A DNA stretch of 64,000 bases from an uncultured Prevotellaceae bacterium (GTDB lineage Bacteria; Bacteroidota; Bacteroidia; Bacteroidales; Bacteroidaceae), in NCBI GenBank assembly GCA_902788605.1, contig CADAKX010000011.1, positions 1 through 64,000 of the forward strand, in the 5' to 3' direction. Shown piece by piece: positions 34,748-44,251 of the stretch. The translations under genes were made by a program, and so were the position numbers. Positions within the stretch are counted from its first letter, which is position 1. Each line of letters starts with the position of its first letter. A model generated the notes under the pieces. It did not search any database. It had not been told where the DNA came from and worked only from the letters and a program-made list of their open reading frames with translations.

Positions 34748-35986
34748 TTATAATTCCAAATCGCCATCGTGAATCTCGTGCCAAGGCAGGCCCTGCTTGT
34801 TGAGCTGCTCCATGAATGGATCGGGATCGAACTCCTCGACGTTGTGAACGCCTGGGGTGTTCCACAGACCCTTGCAGAACATCATGGCACCAATCATGGC
34901 AGGTACACCTGTGGTATAGCTGACGCCCTGCATACCGGTCTCCTCATAGGCGGCACGGTGGCTGCAGTTGTTATATACATAATAGGTATGCTCCTTGCCA
35001 TCATTGCCAATACCACGGATGCGGCAACCGATAGAGGTCTGCCCCTCGTAGTTCTCACCCAAATCCTGTGGGTTGGGCAGCACGGCCTTCAGGAACTGCA
35101 GAGGTACAATCTTTACCTTGGCTACGCCAGAGCCATCAGCCAATGGTGCCTCGTACTCTACCTCGTCGATACGGCTCATGCCAATGTTCTGAATCACTTC
35201 GAGGTGTTTCAGATACTGCTGACCAAAGGTCATCCAGAAACGGGCACGCTTGATGGTGGGGTAGTTGATGACCAATGACTCAATCTCTTCGTGGTGCAGC
35301 AGATAGCTGTCTTTAGGACCAATCTCAGGATAGGTCAGGTCCTTGTGAATCTCCAGGGGTTCTGTCTCCACCCACTTGCCATCTTCCCAGTACAGTCCCT
35401 TCTGGGTGATTTCGCGGATGTTGATCTCTGGGTTGAAGTTGGTGGCGAAGGCCTTGTGGTGGTCGCCAGCGTTGCAGTCAACAATATCCAGATACTGAAT
35501 CTCCTTGAAATGGTGCTTAGCAGCGTAAGCGGTGTAGATAGAGGTTACGCCTGGGTCAAAGCCACAACCCAGGATGGCTGTCAGACCAGCCTTCTCGAAG
35601 CGCTCGCGATAAGCCCACTGCCATGAGTACTCAAAGTGAGCCTCGTCCTTGGGTTCGTAGTTGGCTGTGTCGAGATAGTTGCATCCACAAGCCAAGCAAG
35701 CGTCCATAATCGTCAGGTCCTGATAGGGGAGGGCCAGGTTGATTACCAACTCAGGCTTGTAGTCGTTGAACAAAGCCTTCAACTGCTCCACATCGTCGGC
35801 ATCCACCTGTGCGGTCTTGATGTCCAGCTTGTAGCCAGCCTTATGGATATCCTCTACTATCTTGTCGCACTTTGCCTTTCTGCGACTTGCGATCATAAAC
35901 TCAGTAAACACATCTGCGTTCTGAGCAATCTTAAATGCAGCAACGGTAGCAACGCCACCTGCGCCAATCATTAATACTCTACTCAT
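34748..35986 (-). CDS. Carboxynorspermidine dehydrogenase (saccharopine dehydrogenase-like)
   Basis: A 412-residue NAD(P)H-dependent enzyme that condenses aspartate semialdehyde with a diamine to carboxy(nor)spermidine, the first dedicated step of the bacterial carboxyspermidine route. The N-terminal Rossmann motif is GAGGVATVAAFKIAQ; further motifs are LALPYQDLTIMDACLACGCNYLDTANYE and GCGFDPGVTSIYTAYAA. The partner decarboxylase (nspC) is not in the window. It sits between a DUF6621-like gene (10 bp upstream) and recA (19 bp downstream). The closest alternatives are saccharopine dehydrogenase or homospermidine-type enzymes. Confidence 0.85.
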   Translation of the reverse strand: MSRVLMIGAGGVATVAAFKIAQNADVFTEFMIASRRKAKCDKIVEDIHKAGYKLDIKTAQVDADDVEQLKALFNDYKPELVINLALPYQDLTIMDACLACGCNYLDTANYEPKDEAHFEYSWQWAYRERFEKAGLTAILGCGFDPGVTSIYTAYAAKHHFKEIQYLDIVDCNAGDHHKAFATNFNPEINIREITQKGLYWEDGKWVETEPLEIHKDLTYPEIGPKDSYLLHHEEIESLVINYPTIKRARFWMTFGQQYLKHLEVIQNIGMSRIDEVEYEAPLADGSGVAKVKIVPLQFLKAVLPNPQDLGENYEGQTSIGCRIRGIGNDGKEHTYYVYNNCSHRAAYEETGMQGVSYTTGVPAMIGAMMFCKGLWNTPGVHNVEEFDPDPFMEQLNKQGLPWHEIHDGDLEL

Positions 35987-35996
35987 ATTTCTTTCT

Positions 35997-36560
35997 TTAT
36001 TTTATTTCGTCTCCTTTTATTCCCAATGCTGCCATGAGCGAATAACCCAGAATCTCCTGACGGAAATTGCCGCCTGGCATGGGCTGCATGGCAAACACGG
36101 TGATACGCTTCTCGTCGTCATCCATCTTGCGGAGGATGTTGCGCACCTCGTCGTAATGCTCTTCGTTAGGAATGACCATCACGCGCTTCACATCCTTTTG
36201 TTGAAGTACCGTCTGCAAGGTGTCCAGAAAGAGCTCGTCCTTGTCAACGAAGCCCTCGCCGTTGGGTGTACTGAAACAAAACTCACCCAGGTTGCCCTTG
36301 AAGGCCATACCGTCTAGCTCTTCGGTGAACTTGCCTGGCGTGAAGTTCTTCATCTCTGTCTGCTCCTTGTCGTGGGTCAGGATCACCACTGTTTGATGCT
36401 CGCCTTCGCGCAGACCACCATCCAACGCAATACACTCAGCCCATCGTGCCATGTCTGCCTGTGGTATGCGCCTTTCGAGCATTCTCTCAAAGTTAACTAT
36501 CAAGTCAAATGCCACTTTATCAACATAGTTGGCATCTGCAATAATCACGTTCTCATTCAT
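35997..36560 (-). CDS. DUF6621-like protein of unknown function
   Basis: 187 residues, soluble, no signal peptide. It starts MNENVIIADANYVDKVAFDL; the middle contains VILTHDKEQTEMKNFTPG and the end GGNFRQEILGYSLMAALGIKGDE. It looks like a small alpha/beta protein conserved in Bacteroidales; DUF6621 is named from memory. The ATG at 36560 lies 6 nt after the -7 box TACCTTTG (36567-36574), so the operon mRNA is probably leaderless. It is the first gene of the operon with carboxynorspermidine dehydrogenase and recA. Confidence 0.65.
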   Translation of the reverse strand: MNENVIIADANYVDKVAFDLIVNFERMLERRIPQADMARWAECIALDGGLREGEHQTVVILTHDKEQTEMKNFTPGKFTEELDGMAFKGNLGEFCFSTPNGEGFVDKDELFLDTLQTVLQQKDVKRVMVIPNEEHYDEVRNILRKMDDDEKRITVFAMQPMPGGNFRQEILGYSLMAALGIKGDEIK

Positions 36561-36588
36561 TGCCTGCAAAGGTACAAAAAAGAAAAGA

Positions 36589-36626
36589 GAAAAGCAAAGA
36601 AAAATTGCTTTTTTTCTTTGCTTTTC
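36589..36626 (-). terminator. Terminator of the OmpA-family operon
   Basis: A 16-bp, A/T-heavy stem (36589-36604 with 36611-36626, loop near 36605-36610) lies just past the OmpA-family gene on the minus strand. It abuts the recA-operon promoter. Confidence 0.7.
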
Positions 36627-36648
36627 CCTTGTAGTCTAAGCTGTTGCT

Positions 36649-38166
36649 TTATTCCTCGCTGAGGATGATGACAACGCGGTTGTCGTCGTTGTTGGCAAAT
36701 GGCTGTTCGGTGTCGCCTTTGACCTCAATCTTCATGCGCTTGGCAGAGATGCCTTTTGCCACCAGGGCTTTCTTGATGCTCTCTGTGCGCATCTTGGCAA
36801 TTCGCTTGTTGACCTCAGGTGTACCTGTTGCCTTGTCAGCATAGCCTTTCAGCAGGATGGTTGCCTTGGGGTGCTCGTTTGCCCATTTCACGATGTCGTC
36901 AATCTTTGAAGCCTGTTCGGCCTTGATCTCTGTCTTTGACAGGTCAAAGAAGACGTTCTCTGTGGTGTTTTCTGCCTTCTTGACGACAGCCTGGGTATCA
37001 GCAATCTTTGACTCGGTCATCTTTGGCTCAACCACGGGCTTTGTAGTTGCCTGGGCAGGTTTCTTCGCACCATTTGTGATGTCATAGACGTAGGTCTTAC
37101 CTGTCATGGGGTTCTCCACCTCAGCATACACCAGCTCGAAGCTGTTGTCCTGCTTAACGCGATACTTGGCGTTTTTCAGTTTCAGGTCCTTGTTGTAGAG
37201 TCCGTTGACTTCGCCTTCCTCCATGTCCAGATAGATGTCAGGCATAGAGGTAACCTTCACAGCAACCTTCTTGTTGTCTCTGTCATATCTGCCTAACTTG
37301 GCCGTGGTAGCATTCAACTGGTTTGTAGCCATCTCGGTAGAGATCTCATACTCCAACTGCTGTCTCTTGGCAGCACGTGTGGCTGGGTTTACACGAGCGT
37401 GATAGGCATCCAGTGACTCGTTAGGCATCTGTTTGGCCCACAGTTCCATCTCGCTATTCAACTTGTTGGTCATCATCTGATAGTTGCCCAGTTCTTCGTT
37501 AGCTACTGAGAAAGTTTTGGTGTCAGTGAGTGTTGGTGCTTCCTTTACAGCCTTTTTATGGCCGAACTTAAAGGTGATACCTGCCATAGCATATGGCCAC
37601 CATTTCTCATTATTAGTTGTTATCGCATTTTTCTGACGTACGTAGTTTGTACCTGCTTCCAGGTTTACTCCCCAGTTTTTCGACAAGTTGAGTTCAACGA
37701 TACCTCCCACCTTCCAAGCTGGGTTCCATCGGTCGCTGCCCTCTGAGTTGGCAAAAGCGTAGTTGTCAATCCATGCGTGGGGAAGAGCAATGTTGAAGGG
37801 TGTTCCAGCCACAGCAATGACGTTGACGAAGTTGTTCTGGTTGGGGAAGAATACGTTCGACAGATTGAACAGCATGTCGAGGTCGATGTTTGCAGCTTTA
37901 CTTTTGTATTCAGAACCATCATCCAACTTGGCTTTCCACGAACTGCCATTGGCTTGCAGTCTGAGTCCGAACACCTCAGTAAAGTTATAGCCAATAGAAA
38001 CAGCTCCCATGGGATTCCATTTGCGTTCGACACCTTGTCCGTTGTAGGCTCTCATCATACCTCCCTGCACACTAACGAATGCGTGTGGATAGGACTTTGT
38101 CTCCTGTGCGGAAACGTTCATGGCAAAAGCGATTGCTAATGCAGAAACAAATATTTTTTTATTCAT
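36649..38166 (-). CDS. OmpA-family outer-membrane protein
   Basis: 505 residues with signal peptide MNKKIFVSALAIAFAMNVSAQ. Residues ~25-185 form an N-terminal beta-barrel-like domain (FVSVQGGMMRAYNGQG to YAMAGITFKFGHKK). A ~200-residue periplasmic middle follows. The C-terminal OmpA domain (~395-505) reads VFFDLSKTEIKAEQ, ILLKGYADKATGTPEVNKRIA and RMKIEVKGDTEQPFANNDDNRVVI, which binds peptidoglycan. It is co-directional with the MscS gene, which ends 18 bp upstream, so they probably form one envelope operon. Confidence 0.88.
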   Translation of the reverse strand: MNKKIFVSALAIAFAMNVSAQETKSYPHAFVSVQGGMMRAYNGQGVERKWNPMGAVSIGYNFTEVFGLRLQANGSSWKAKLDDGSEYKSKAANIDLDMLFNLSNVFFPNQNNFVNVIAVAGTPFNIALPHAWIDNYAFANSEGSDRWNPAWKVGGIVELNLSKNWGVNLEAGTNYVRQKNAITTNNEKWWPYAMAGITFKFGHKKAVKEAPTLTDTKTFSVANEELGNYQMMTNKLNSEMELWAKQMPNESLDAYHARVNPATRAAKRQQLEYEISTEMATNQLNATTAKLGRYDRDNKKVAVKVTSMPDIYLDMEEGEVNGLYNKDLKLKNAKYRVKQDNSFELVYAEVENPMTGKTYVYDITNGAKKPAQATTKPVVEPKMTESKIADTQAVVKKAENTTENVFFDLSKTEIKAEQASKIDDIVKWANEHPKATILLKGYADKATGTPEVNKRIAKMRTESIKKALVAKGISAKRMKIEVKGDTEQPFANNDDNRVVIILSEE

Positions 38167-38184
38167 AATAATTAGGTATTAGGA

Positions 38185-39042
38185 TTAGTTATTGTTCAGG
38201 ATATTTACGTCTACACGATTGAACGGGAACATGAAGCCACGCTCCTTCAACATCTGGTAGACCGTTTCATTCAGGTTGAAGTAGACCTCCCAGTAGTCTG
38301 GGCCCTTGCACCACGAGCGTGTGACAACGGTGACGCCACTGTCGCCCAAGCGAATCAGTCCAATCCATGGGGCTGCCACGATGGGGGAGTCGTCAACGGG
38401 ACCTTGCATCACCTTGGGGTGGTTTTGCAGAATGTCCATGATAGCGCTCCTCACTTCGTCATAGTTGGCTCCATACTCAAACTGAAACTCCAGGTCCACG
38501 CGGCGATAGAGCTCTTTTGATGAGTTCTTCATGGTACCGCTGCTCAGAGCACCGTTGGGAATCAGGATAATCTGGGCGTCGCCTGTGCGGATGATGGTGT
38601 TGAAAATCTGGATTTCCTTCACCACGCCAGCATAGCCCTGAGCTTCAATGAAGTCGCCCACCTTAAACGGACGGAACAGCAGAATCATCACACCACCGGC
38701 GAAGTTCTGGAGTGTGCCACTCAAGGCCATACCAATGGCCATGCCCGCAGAGGCAAACAGGGCGATGAACGATGATGTCTCGATGCCAAGGATGCCTACA
38801 ATGATAATGATGAGCACAAACCACAGCACAACATTGATGATGCTGTTGAGAAACGTGTAGAGTGTGGTGTCTACCTTGCTGCGCTGCAGCATTTTGGTAA
38901 AGAGCTTGATGAGCATCTTTATCAGATAGCGTCCTAAGAAATAAACGATGGCTGCCACAATCAGGTTCTTGCAGAACGTGAGTCCCCACTGCCATAATTG
39001 CTCGTAGGGAACAGCCGCAAATAGTTTGTCTACGATTGTCAT
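38185..39042 (-). CDS. Small-conductance mechanosensitive channel, MscS family
   Basis: A 285-residue inner-membrane protein with three N-terminal helices. The pore-lining third helix has the Gly/Ala-rich pattern ALFASAGMAIGMALSGTLQNFAGG. The beta domain follows (FRPFKVGDFIEAQGYAGVV, IPNGALSSGTMKNSS), then the C-terminal alpha/beta domain. It releases solutes on hypo-osmotic shock. A -7 box TATCTTTG is at 39065-39072. Confidence 0.92.
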   Translation of the reverse strand: MTIVDKLFAAVPYEQLWQWGLTFCKNLIVAAIVYFLGRYLIKMLIKLFTKMLQRSKVDTTLYTFLNSIINVVLWFVLIIIIVGILGIETSSFIALFASAGMAIGMALSGTLQNFAGGVMILLFRPFKVGDFIEAQGYAGVVKEIQIFNTIIRTGDAQIILIPNGALSSGTMKNSSKELYRRVDLEFQFEYGANYDEVRSAIMDILQNHPKVMQGPVDDSPIVAAPWIGLIRLGDSGVTVVTRSWCKGPDYWEVYFNLNETVYQMLKERGFMFPFNRVDVNILNNN

Positions 39043-39184
39043 AATATTAATATATTGTTTGGTGCAAAGATATAGAAAAAAATGTTAAGAACAAAGAAAA
39101 ATTCGATAAAATCATAAATTGAGGTTTAAAAATCAAATAATTGTGCCAAAATTGCGAAAATGCATATACTTTTGCAGTGTTTTA

Positions 39185-40009
39185 ATGAACAACATGAATA
39201 TGAAGAGTATCCTAGAAGGACGTCCAGCCCTCAAGGCTGAGATTGATAAAATAGCTGAGGTTGCGGGCTATCTGTGGCAAAACGGATGGGCTGAGCGCAA
39301 CGGAGGCAATATTACTGTGAACATCACGGAGTATGTGGACGACGAGATTCGTCAGATGGCTCCCATCAGTGACGTTAAGCAGATTGGTGTGACGCTGCCT
39401 GCACTCAAGGGCTGTTATTTCTATTGTAAAGGTACGGGCAAACGCATGCGCGACCTGGCTCGCTGGCCTATGGACAATGGTTCTGTCATCCGTATCCTTG
39501 ACGACTGTGCCTCTTATGTCATCATTGCCGACAACGCTGTGATGCCTACCAGTGAGCTGCCCAGTCACCTCACCGTTCATGCACGTCAGATTGAGACCAA
39601 CTCAGGCTATAAGGCCACTGTTCACACACATCCCATTGAACTTGTGGCTATGAGTCACAACCGTGCTTTCCTGGGCAAGGATGTGCTGACTAAGATCTTG
39701 TGGTCGATGATTCCTGAGACCAAGGCCTTCTGTCCGCTGGGATTGGGCATCGTGCCTTACACTCTGCCTGGTTCAAATGCTTTGGCTGATGCCACGCTGA
39801 AGGAGTTAGAGGACTATGATGTGGTGATGTGGGAGAAGCATGGTGTCTTTGCTAAGGGCACAGATGTGATGGATGCCTTTGACCAGATTGACGTGCTCTC
39901 GAAGAGTGCCAAGATATACATCAACTCAAAGTGCATGGGCTTCGAGCCCGAGGGCATGAGTGATGAGCAGATGAAGGAGATGACCAAGGCCTTCAACCTG
40001 CCTAGATAA
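39185..40009 (+). CDS. rhaD: Rhamnulose-1-phosphate aldolase
   Basis: A 274-residue class II zinc aldolase that splits L-rhamnulose-1-phosphate into dihydroxyacetone phosphate and L-lactaldehyde. Family motifs: WAERNGGNITVNI, the catalytic ELPSHLTVH region, and zinc ligands in VHTHPIELV and the later WEKHGVFAKG. The length matches the E. coli enzyme when the ATG at 39185 is used; 22 further upstream codons lie over the promoter (-7 box TACTTTTG at about 39166-39173). It is convergent with the other rhamnose genes. Confidence 0.93.
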   Translation: MNNMNMKSILEGRPALKAEIDKIAEVAGYLWQNGWAERNGGNITVNITEYVDDEIRQMAPISDVKQIGVTLPALKGCYFYCKGTGKRMRDLARWPMDNGSVIRILDDCASYVIIADNAVMPTSELPSHLTVHARQIETNSGYKATVHTHPIELVAMSHNRAFLGKDVLTKILWSMIPETKAFCPLGLGIVPYTLPGSNALADATLKELEDYDVVMWEKHGVFAKGTDVMDAFDQIDVLSKSAKIYINSKCMGFEPEGMSDEQMKEMTKAFNLPR

Positions 40010-40053
40010 GAAAAACAAACTACTAAATAATATAGCCAGTAAAAATTAAAAAG

Positions 40054-40085
40054 AAGCCCCGTCGCTGTGAAGCAACGGGGCTTTT
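40054..40085. terminator. Bidirectional terminator in the rhamnose locus
   Basis: AAGCCCCGT with GCT pairs AGC with ACGGGGCTT (40054-40066 with 40071-40083, one mismatch), loop GTGA. T runs lie on both strands. Confidence 0.85.
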
Positions 40086-40105
40086 GCTTGTTCTATTATT
40101 GCTTA

Positions 40106-41437
40106 TTAATAGTTATCGCCGTAACGTTCCTTGGTGATGTCGTTCAGTGAGCGACCACGTGTGTTTGGCATGCCGATGAGACCCACGATGAGTGAGACTA
40201 CCAGTAGGGCCACCATGCAGTAGGCAGCCAGAGTGAAGCCTTCGCCATTCTCACCATAGATAAACGTGAAGACCAGTCCCCATACGGCTGACAGTCCACG
40301 CACGATGAAGAACATCAGGCCCTGGGCACCAGCACGGAACTTGGCAGGGAAGAGTTCTGAACCCCAGAGGGCATAGAACACCTGTACAGAACTACCATTG
40401 TTAAGTCCCCACAGGATGGTGAAAACCCAGATACCCGCAATGCTTGTCACGCTGCCTCCAATCACCAGTATCCACGCTGTGAGGGCAGCCACCAATCCAA
40501 AGATATAGAAGAAACGGTGGGCTACCTTGTCAACATAGAATGAGATGATGAATGTGGTTACCACCACGAATACCCAACTCACACAACTTAGCATGTTGGC
40601 TGTCTCGTTGCTCAGTCCGCCTGCCGTCTCATAGACATGCGGCATAAAGAAGCCCATGACTGATGCTACGAGGTTCCATGTCAGGTAGATGGTAGCCAGG
40701 AATGCCACAGAGCGTACGGCCACCTTGTTGGTAAACAGCATCTTGATATTCTCTACGATGCCACTCTTGTCCTTCTCCTTGTTGGCCTCGAATTCGGCAC
40801 TCTCCTGCAACTGACGCTGCAGGTTCCAGGCTACAAAGGCTACCACGAAGAGGGTGAAGAACACGACACGCGACGAGAATACCTCGACAGCTGCCTGAGC
40901 TGCCTCTGTGCCAATGACGGCGTGAGCCAGCGACTCCACAGGAGCATAGAGATAGCCACCAGGAGCGAATAGCATGCCGAAGAACAGAATGAGCATTGGG
41001 CCGATGCCCCATGACATCTGAGAGATACAGATGTTGCGGCCTCGGTTGTTGACCTCTGAGGACTCTGAGATATAAGTCCATGAGGCAGGCACGCCGATGC
41101 CCACCGAGATGCCTGTCACCAGGAAACCTGCCAACAGCATGGGGTAACTCACTGAGAACATCACGATGAGCATGCCCAGCATATAAACTAAGAGGTTATA
41201 GGTGAAGATGAACTTACGTCCAAACTTGTCGGCCAGGAAACCACCGATGATGGCACCGATGGCAGCGCCCATGGCGTTGGCACTAAGAGCGTTGAGCCAT
41301 CCCAGGTGCATCTCGCTTAGTCCCAGATAGTTTTGCCACAGGGTAATGCCACTCGAACCTGCCACGATGGCACCTGCGTCCAAGTAGTTGTTCAGAGACA
41401 CGGCTAGCGTGCTCTTCAAAGAACTGTTTTTAGTCAT
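40106..41437 (-). CDS. MFS sugar transporter, probably for L-rhamnose
   Basis: 443 residues, 12 predicted helices. Sugar-porter-type motifs are GGFLADKFGRKF after helix 2 and RGRSLNDIT at the C-terminus, with WTYISESSEVNNRGR between helices 4 and 5. It is the third gene of the minus-strand operon rhaB-rhaA-transporter, 18 bp after rhaA, so rhamnose uptake is the likely job. It is not a RhaT-type carrier. Confidence 0.85.
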   Translation of the reverse strand: MTKNSSLKSTLAVSLNNYLDAGAIVAGSSGITLWQNYLGLSEMHLGWLNALSANAMGAAIGAIIGGFLADKFGRKFIFTYNLLVYMLGMLIVMFSVSYPMLLAGFLVTGISVGIGVPASWTYISESSEVNNRGRNICISQMSWGIGPMLILFFGMLFAPGGYLYAPVESLAHAVIGTEAAQAAVEVFSSRVVFFTLFVVAFVAWNLQRQLQESAEFEANKEKDKSGIVENIKMLFTNKVAVRSVAFLATIYLTWNLVASVMGFFMPHVYETAGGLSNETANMLSCVSWVFVVVTTFIISFYVDKVAHRFFYIFGLVAALTAWILVIGGSVTSIAGIWVFTILWGLNNGSSVQVFYALWGSELFPAKFRAGAQGLMFFIVRGLSAVWGLVFTFIYGENGEGFTLAAYCMVALLVVSLIVGLIGMPNTRGRSLNDITKERYGDNY

Positions 41438-41455
41438 TGTATCGTGTCGTTTTGG

Positions 41456-42706
41456 TTATCGCTTTGAGGTGACGTCGCGCTCATACTGCTGGATGGCAGC
41501 GATGAACTCCTCGCCAACAGGCACGTTGTTCTTCATGTTGAAGTAGTCGAACACAGCGCCGAAAGGCAGCGACTTGGCTTCTTCCATCAATGCCAGACGC
41601 TCGAAGTCCTGTCCGTTGTCCTCGTATTGACGCAGCAGTTCCTTGGGCTCCAGCAGGGCCTGCAGGATACACTTCTGGGTAGCACGTGCGCCGATGATAT
41701 ATGCGCCAATGCGGTTGATGCTGGCATCAAAGTAGTCGAGTCCCACATGGGCACGGTTCAAAGCGTCAGCGCGTACCAGTTCCTTGAAGAGGTCCAGTGT
41801 CTGGTCGTTCATGATGGTCACGTGGTCTGAGTCCCAACGTACAGGGCGACTTACGTGCAGCATCAGCTCAGGCACATACATCAGCAGGGTAGAGACGAAG
41901 TCTGAGACGTTTTCTGTCTGCTCATAGTGGCCTGTGTCCAGTGTGTACATCTGCTTACGTGTGGCGCAGTATGCTGTGTAGAAGTCGTGTGAGCCCACGG
42001 TATAGCTTTCCAGTCCGATACCAAAGAGCTTGGCCTCGAAGCAGTTCTTAACGCCATCGAGCTTTTCCTCCATGATCTCGTCGAGTGAAGCAGCCAGAAT
42101 CTCACGATATTTCTTGCGCTGTACGGGCATATCCTTTGAACCGTCGTGCACCCAGATGTTCATGATACATGGGTCGTTCTGGGCCATACCCATGGCGTCG
42201 GCAATGCGACGGCAGCGTTTGGTGTGCTCAATCCAGAAGTCGCGGATGCTCTTGTCGGGGTTGCTCAGGGTGAGGTTGCCACTCTTGGGGTGAGAGAATG
42301 AGGTTGAGTTGAAGTCCAGCTTCATATTGTTCTCCTTGGCCCATTGAATCCAACTCTCAAAGTGCTCTACGCCCACCTCGTCGCGATCCACAAACTTGCC
42401 CTTGAAGTCGCCGTAGATCTCGTGCAGGTTCAGACGATGGTTGCCACCCAGTAGGGTTTTCACAAACTCGATGTCCTGACGCACCTCGTCGATGTTGCGA
42501 GCACGACCAGGATAGTTGCCTGTGGTCTGGATGCCACCAGAGAGAGCGTCGTTGCGCTCGAAGCCCACTACGTCGTCAGTCTGCCAGCAGTGGAGTGAGA
42601 TCTGCTGTGCCTGCAGTTGTTTCAAAACGGCGTCGGTATCAACGCCAATGGCAGCGTAGCGGTCCTTCGCCACAGCATATGCCTTTTCAATTAGTTCTGC
42701 TTTCAT
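41456..42706 (-). CDS. rhaA: L-rhamnose isomerase
   Basis: A 416-residue cytoplasmic metal-dependent TIM-barrel enzyme that converts L-rhamnose to L-rhamnulose. Typical stretches are ISLHCWQTDDVVGFE, GGIQTTGNYPGRARN, KLDFNSTSFSHPKSG, VHDGSKDMPVQRKKYREIL and LHVSRPVRWDSDHVTI, containing the Mn-binding His/Asp/Glu residues. It is 20 bp downstream of rhaB in the operon. Confidence 0.95.
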   Translation of the reverse strand: MKAELIEKAYAVAKDRYAAIGVDTDAVLKQLQAQQISLHCWQTDDVVGFERNDALSGGIQTTGNYPGRARNIDEVRQDIEFVKTLLGGNHRLNLHEIYGDFKGKFVDRDEVGVEHFESWIQWAKENNMKLDFNSTSFSHPKSGNLTLSNPDKSIRDFWIEHTKRCRRIADAMGMAQNDPCIMNIWVHDGSKDMPVQRKKYREILAASLDEIMEEKLDGVKNCFEAKLFGIGLESYTVGSHDFYTAYCATRKQMYTLDTGHYEQTENVSDFVSTLLMYVPELMLHVSRPVRWDSDHVTIMNDQTLDLFKELVRADALNRAHVGLDYFDASINRIGAYIIGARATQKCILQALLEPKELLRQYEDNGQDFERLALMEEAKSLPFGAVFDYFNMKNNVPVGEEFIAAIQQYERDVTSKR

Positions 42707-42726
42707 TTGTCTTTTCTTTTATGTTT

Positions 42727-44214
42727 TTATTTTGTTGTTATCTTGAGATACTTTTTGTATGCCTTATCCCAAATCTCCTTGTCCTCAGGCTCGTATGTCA
42801 CCAGGTCTGTGCTCTTGGCAATGATGCTGCGCATCTCCCAGATGTCGCCCACCTGTTTCATGGCCTGGGCCTGCATCATGATGTTGCCAATGGCTGTGCA
42901 CTCCTGAGGGCCTGCCAGTATGGTGGCTCCTGTGGCGTTGGCTGTAAACTGGTTCAGATATTTGTTCAGACTGCCACCACCGATTATGTGCAAGACGTCA
43001 AGGTCGAAGGAAGCAAACTCCTTTAGCCACTCGAATACCTGACGATAGCGCAGGGCGAGTGAGTCGAAGATGCAACGACAGATTTCAGCTGGTGTCTCAG
43101 GAATGGGCTGGTTGGTGTCGTGACAGTATTTCTGAATAGCTGCAATCATACTTGTTGGGGCTGCAAAGGCTGAATCATCAGGATTGATGATAGAACGGAA
43201 AGGCTCTACAGTCATTGCCTGACCCTGTAGCTCTGGGTGTGACAACTGGCGTATTTCTTCTGGCCATTCCAGTCGGCAGCGCTCATAGAGCCACATGCCA
43301 CAGATGTTCTTAAGGAAACGTGTGGTGCCTTCAATGCCGCCCTCATTGGTGAAGTTGCGCTCATAACTCAGATTGCTGATGATAGGCTCTTTTGTCTCGA
43401 TGCCCATCAGACTCCAGGTGCCACTACTCAGATAAGCAAACTTCTCATCTTTGGCAGGAACGGCTGCCACAGCAGATCCTGTGTCGTGTCCAGCAACAGC
43501 AATCACAGGCACAGGTCCCAGTCCTGTCAGTCGCTGCACCTCCTCTGTTAAGACACCTATCTGGGTGCCAGGCATCACCATACGTCCAAACATCTCCTTG
43601 GTGAGTCCTACTGATGCCAGCAGTTTCTCATCTAATTCCTTGGTTCTTGGGTCCAGCATCTGACTGGTTGAGGCGATGGTATATTCGCATACCATCTCGC
43701 CTGTCAGCATCCAACTCAGCGCATCGGGTACAAATAGTATCTTCTGGGCACACTTCAACGCCGTGTTGCCCTCGCGCTGCATGGCATAGAGTTGGAAGAG
43801 GCTGTTGAAGTTCAGGAACTGGATGCCAGTGATGCTATAGACTTCCTGGCGAGAAACGACGTTCTGCAGATAATCGTCCATCGCCTCAAAGGTGATGGGG
43901 TCGCGATAAGCACGAGGATTTCTGAGGATGGCTCCGTCGTCGCCTATACAGACGAAATCCACACCCCAGGTGTCGATGCCTATTGATGTGATGTTGAGGC
44001 TTCGGTTGGCCACCTCTTTCAATCCGCGAATCATTTCGAAATACAGGGCGTGGATATCCCAGTAGTAGTGCCCGCCTTGCTCAATCAGATTGTTGGGAAA
44101 GCGTGTCACCTCCTCTAGTTTTATCTGCCCTTCGTCCAGGTGTCCTACGATGGTGCGTCCACTGGTGGCTCCCAGGTCAACGGCAAAAAAATATGGTTTG
44201 CCTATTTTGTTCAT
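42727..44214 (-). CDS. rhaB: Rhamnulokinase
   Basis: A 495-residue FGGY-family kinase that phosphorylates L-rhamnulose at O1. Motifs: FAVDLGATSGRTIVGHLDEG (phosphate loop), IGIDTWGVDFVCIGDDG, IAVAGHDTGSAVAAVPA and HIIGGGSLNKYLNQFTA. It is the first gene of the rha operon. Its promoter (minus -7 box TAACTTTG at 44252-44259) is preceded by a direct repeat suited to an AraC-type activator. Confidence 0.95.
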   Translation of the reverse strand: MNKIGKPYFFAVDLGATSGRTIVGHLDEGQIKLEEVTRFPNNLIEQGGHYYWDIHALYFEMIRGLKEVANRSLNITSIGIDTWGVDFVCIGDDGAILRNPRAYRDPITFEAMDDYLQNVVSRQEVYSITGIQFLNFNSLFQLYAMQREGNTALKCAQKILFVPDALSWMLTGEMVCEYTIASTSQMLDPRTKELDEKLLASVGLTKEMFGRMVMPGTQIGVLTEEVQRLTGLGPVPVIAVAGHDTGSAVAAVPAKDEKFAYLSSGTWSLMGIETKEPIISNLSYERNFTNEGGIEGTTRFLKNICGMWLYERCRLEWPEEIRQLSHPELQGQAMTVEPFRSIINPDDSAFAAPTSMIAAIQKYCHDTNQPIPETPAEICRCIFDSLALRYRQVFEWLKEFASFDLDVLHIIGGGSLNKYLNQFTANATGATILAGPQECTAIGNIMMQAQAMKQVGDIWEMRSIIAKSTDLVTYEPEDKEIWDKAYKKYLKITTK

Positions 44215-44251
44215 AAGAGTGTTTTTAAAGTCAGTCTCAATATTTTCGCTG

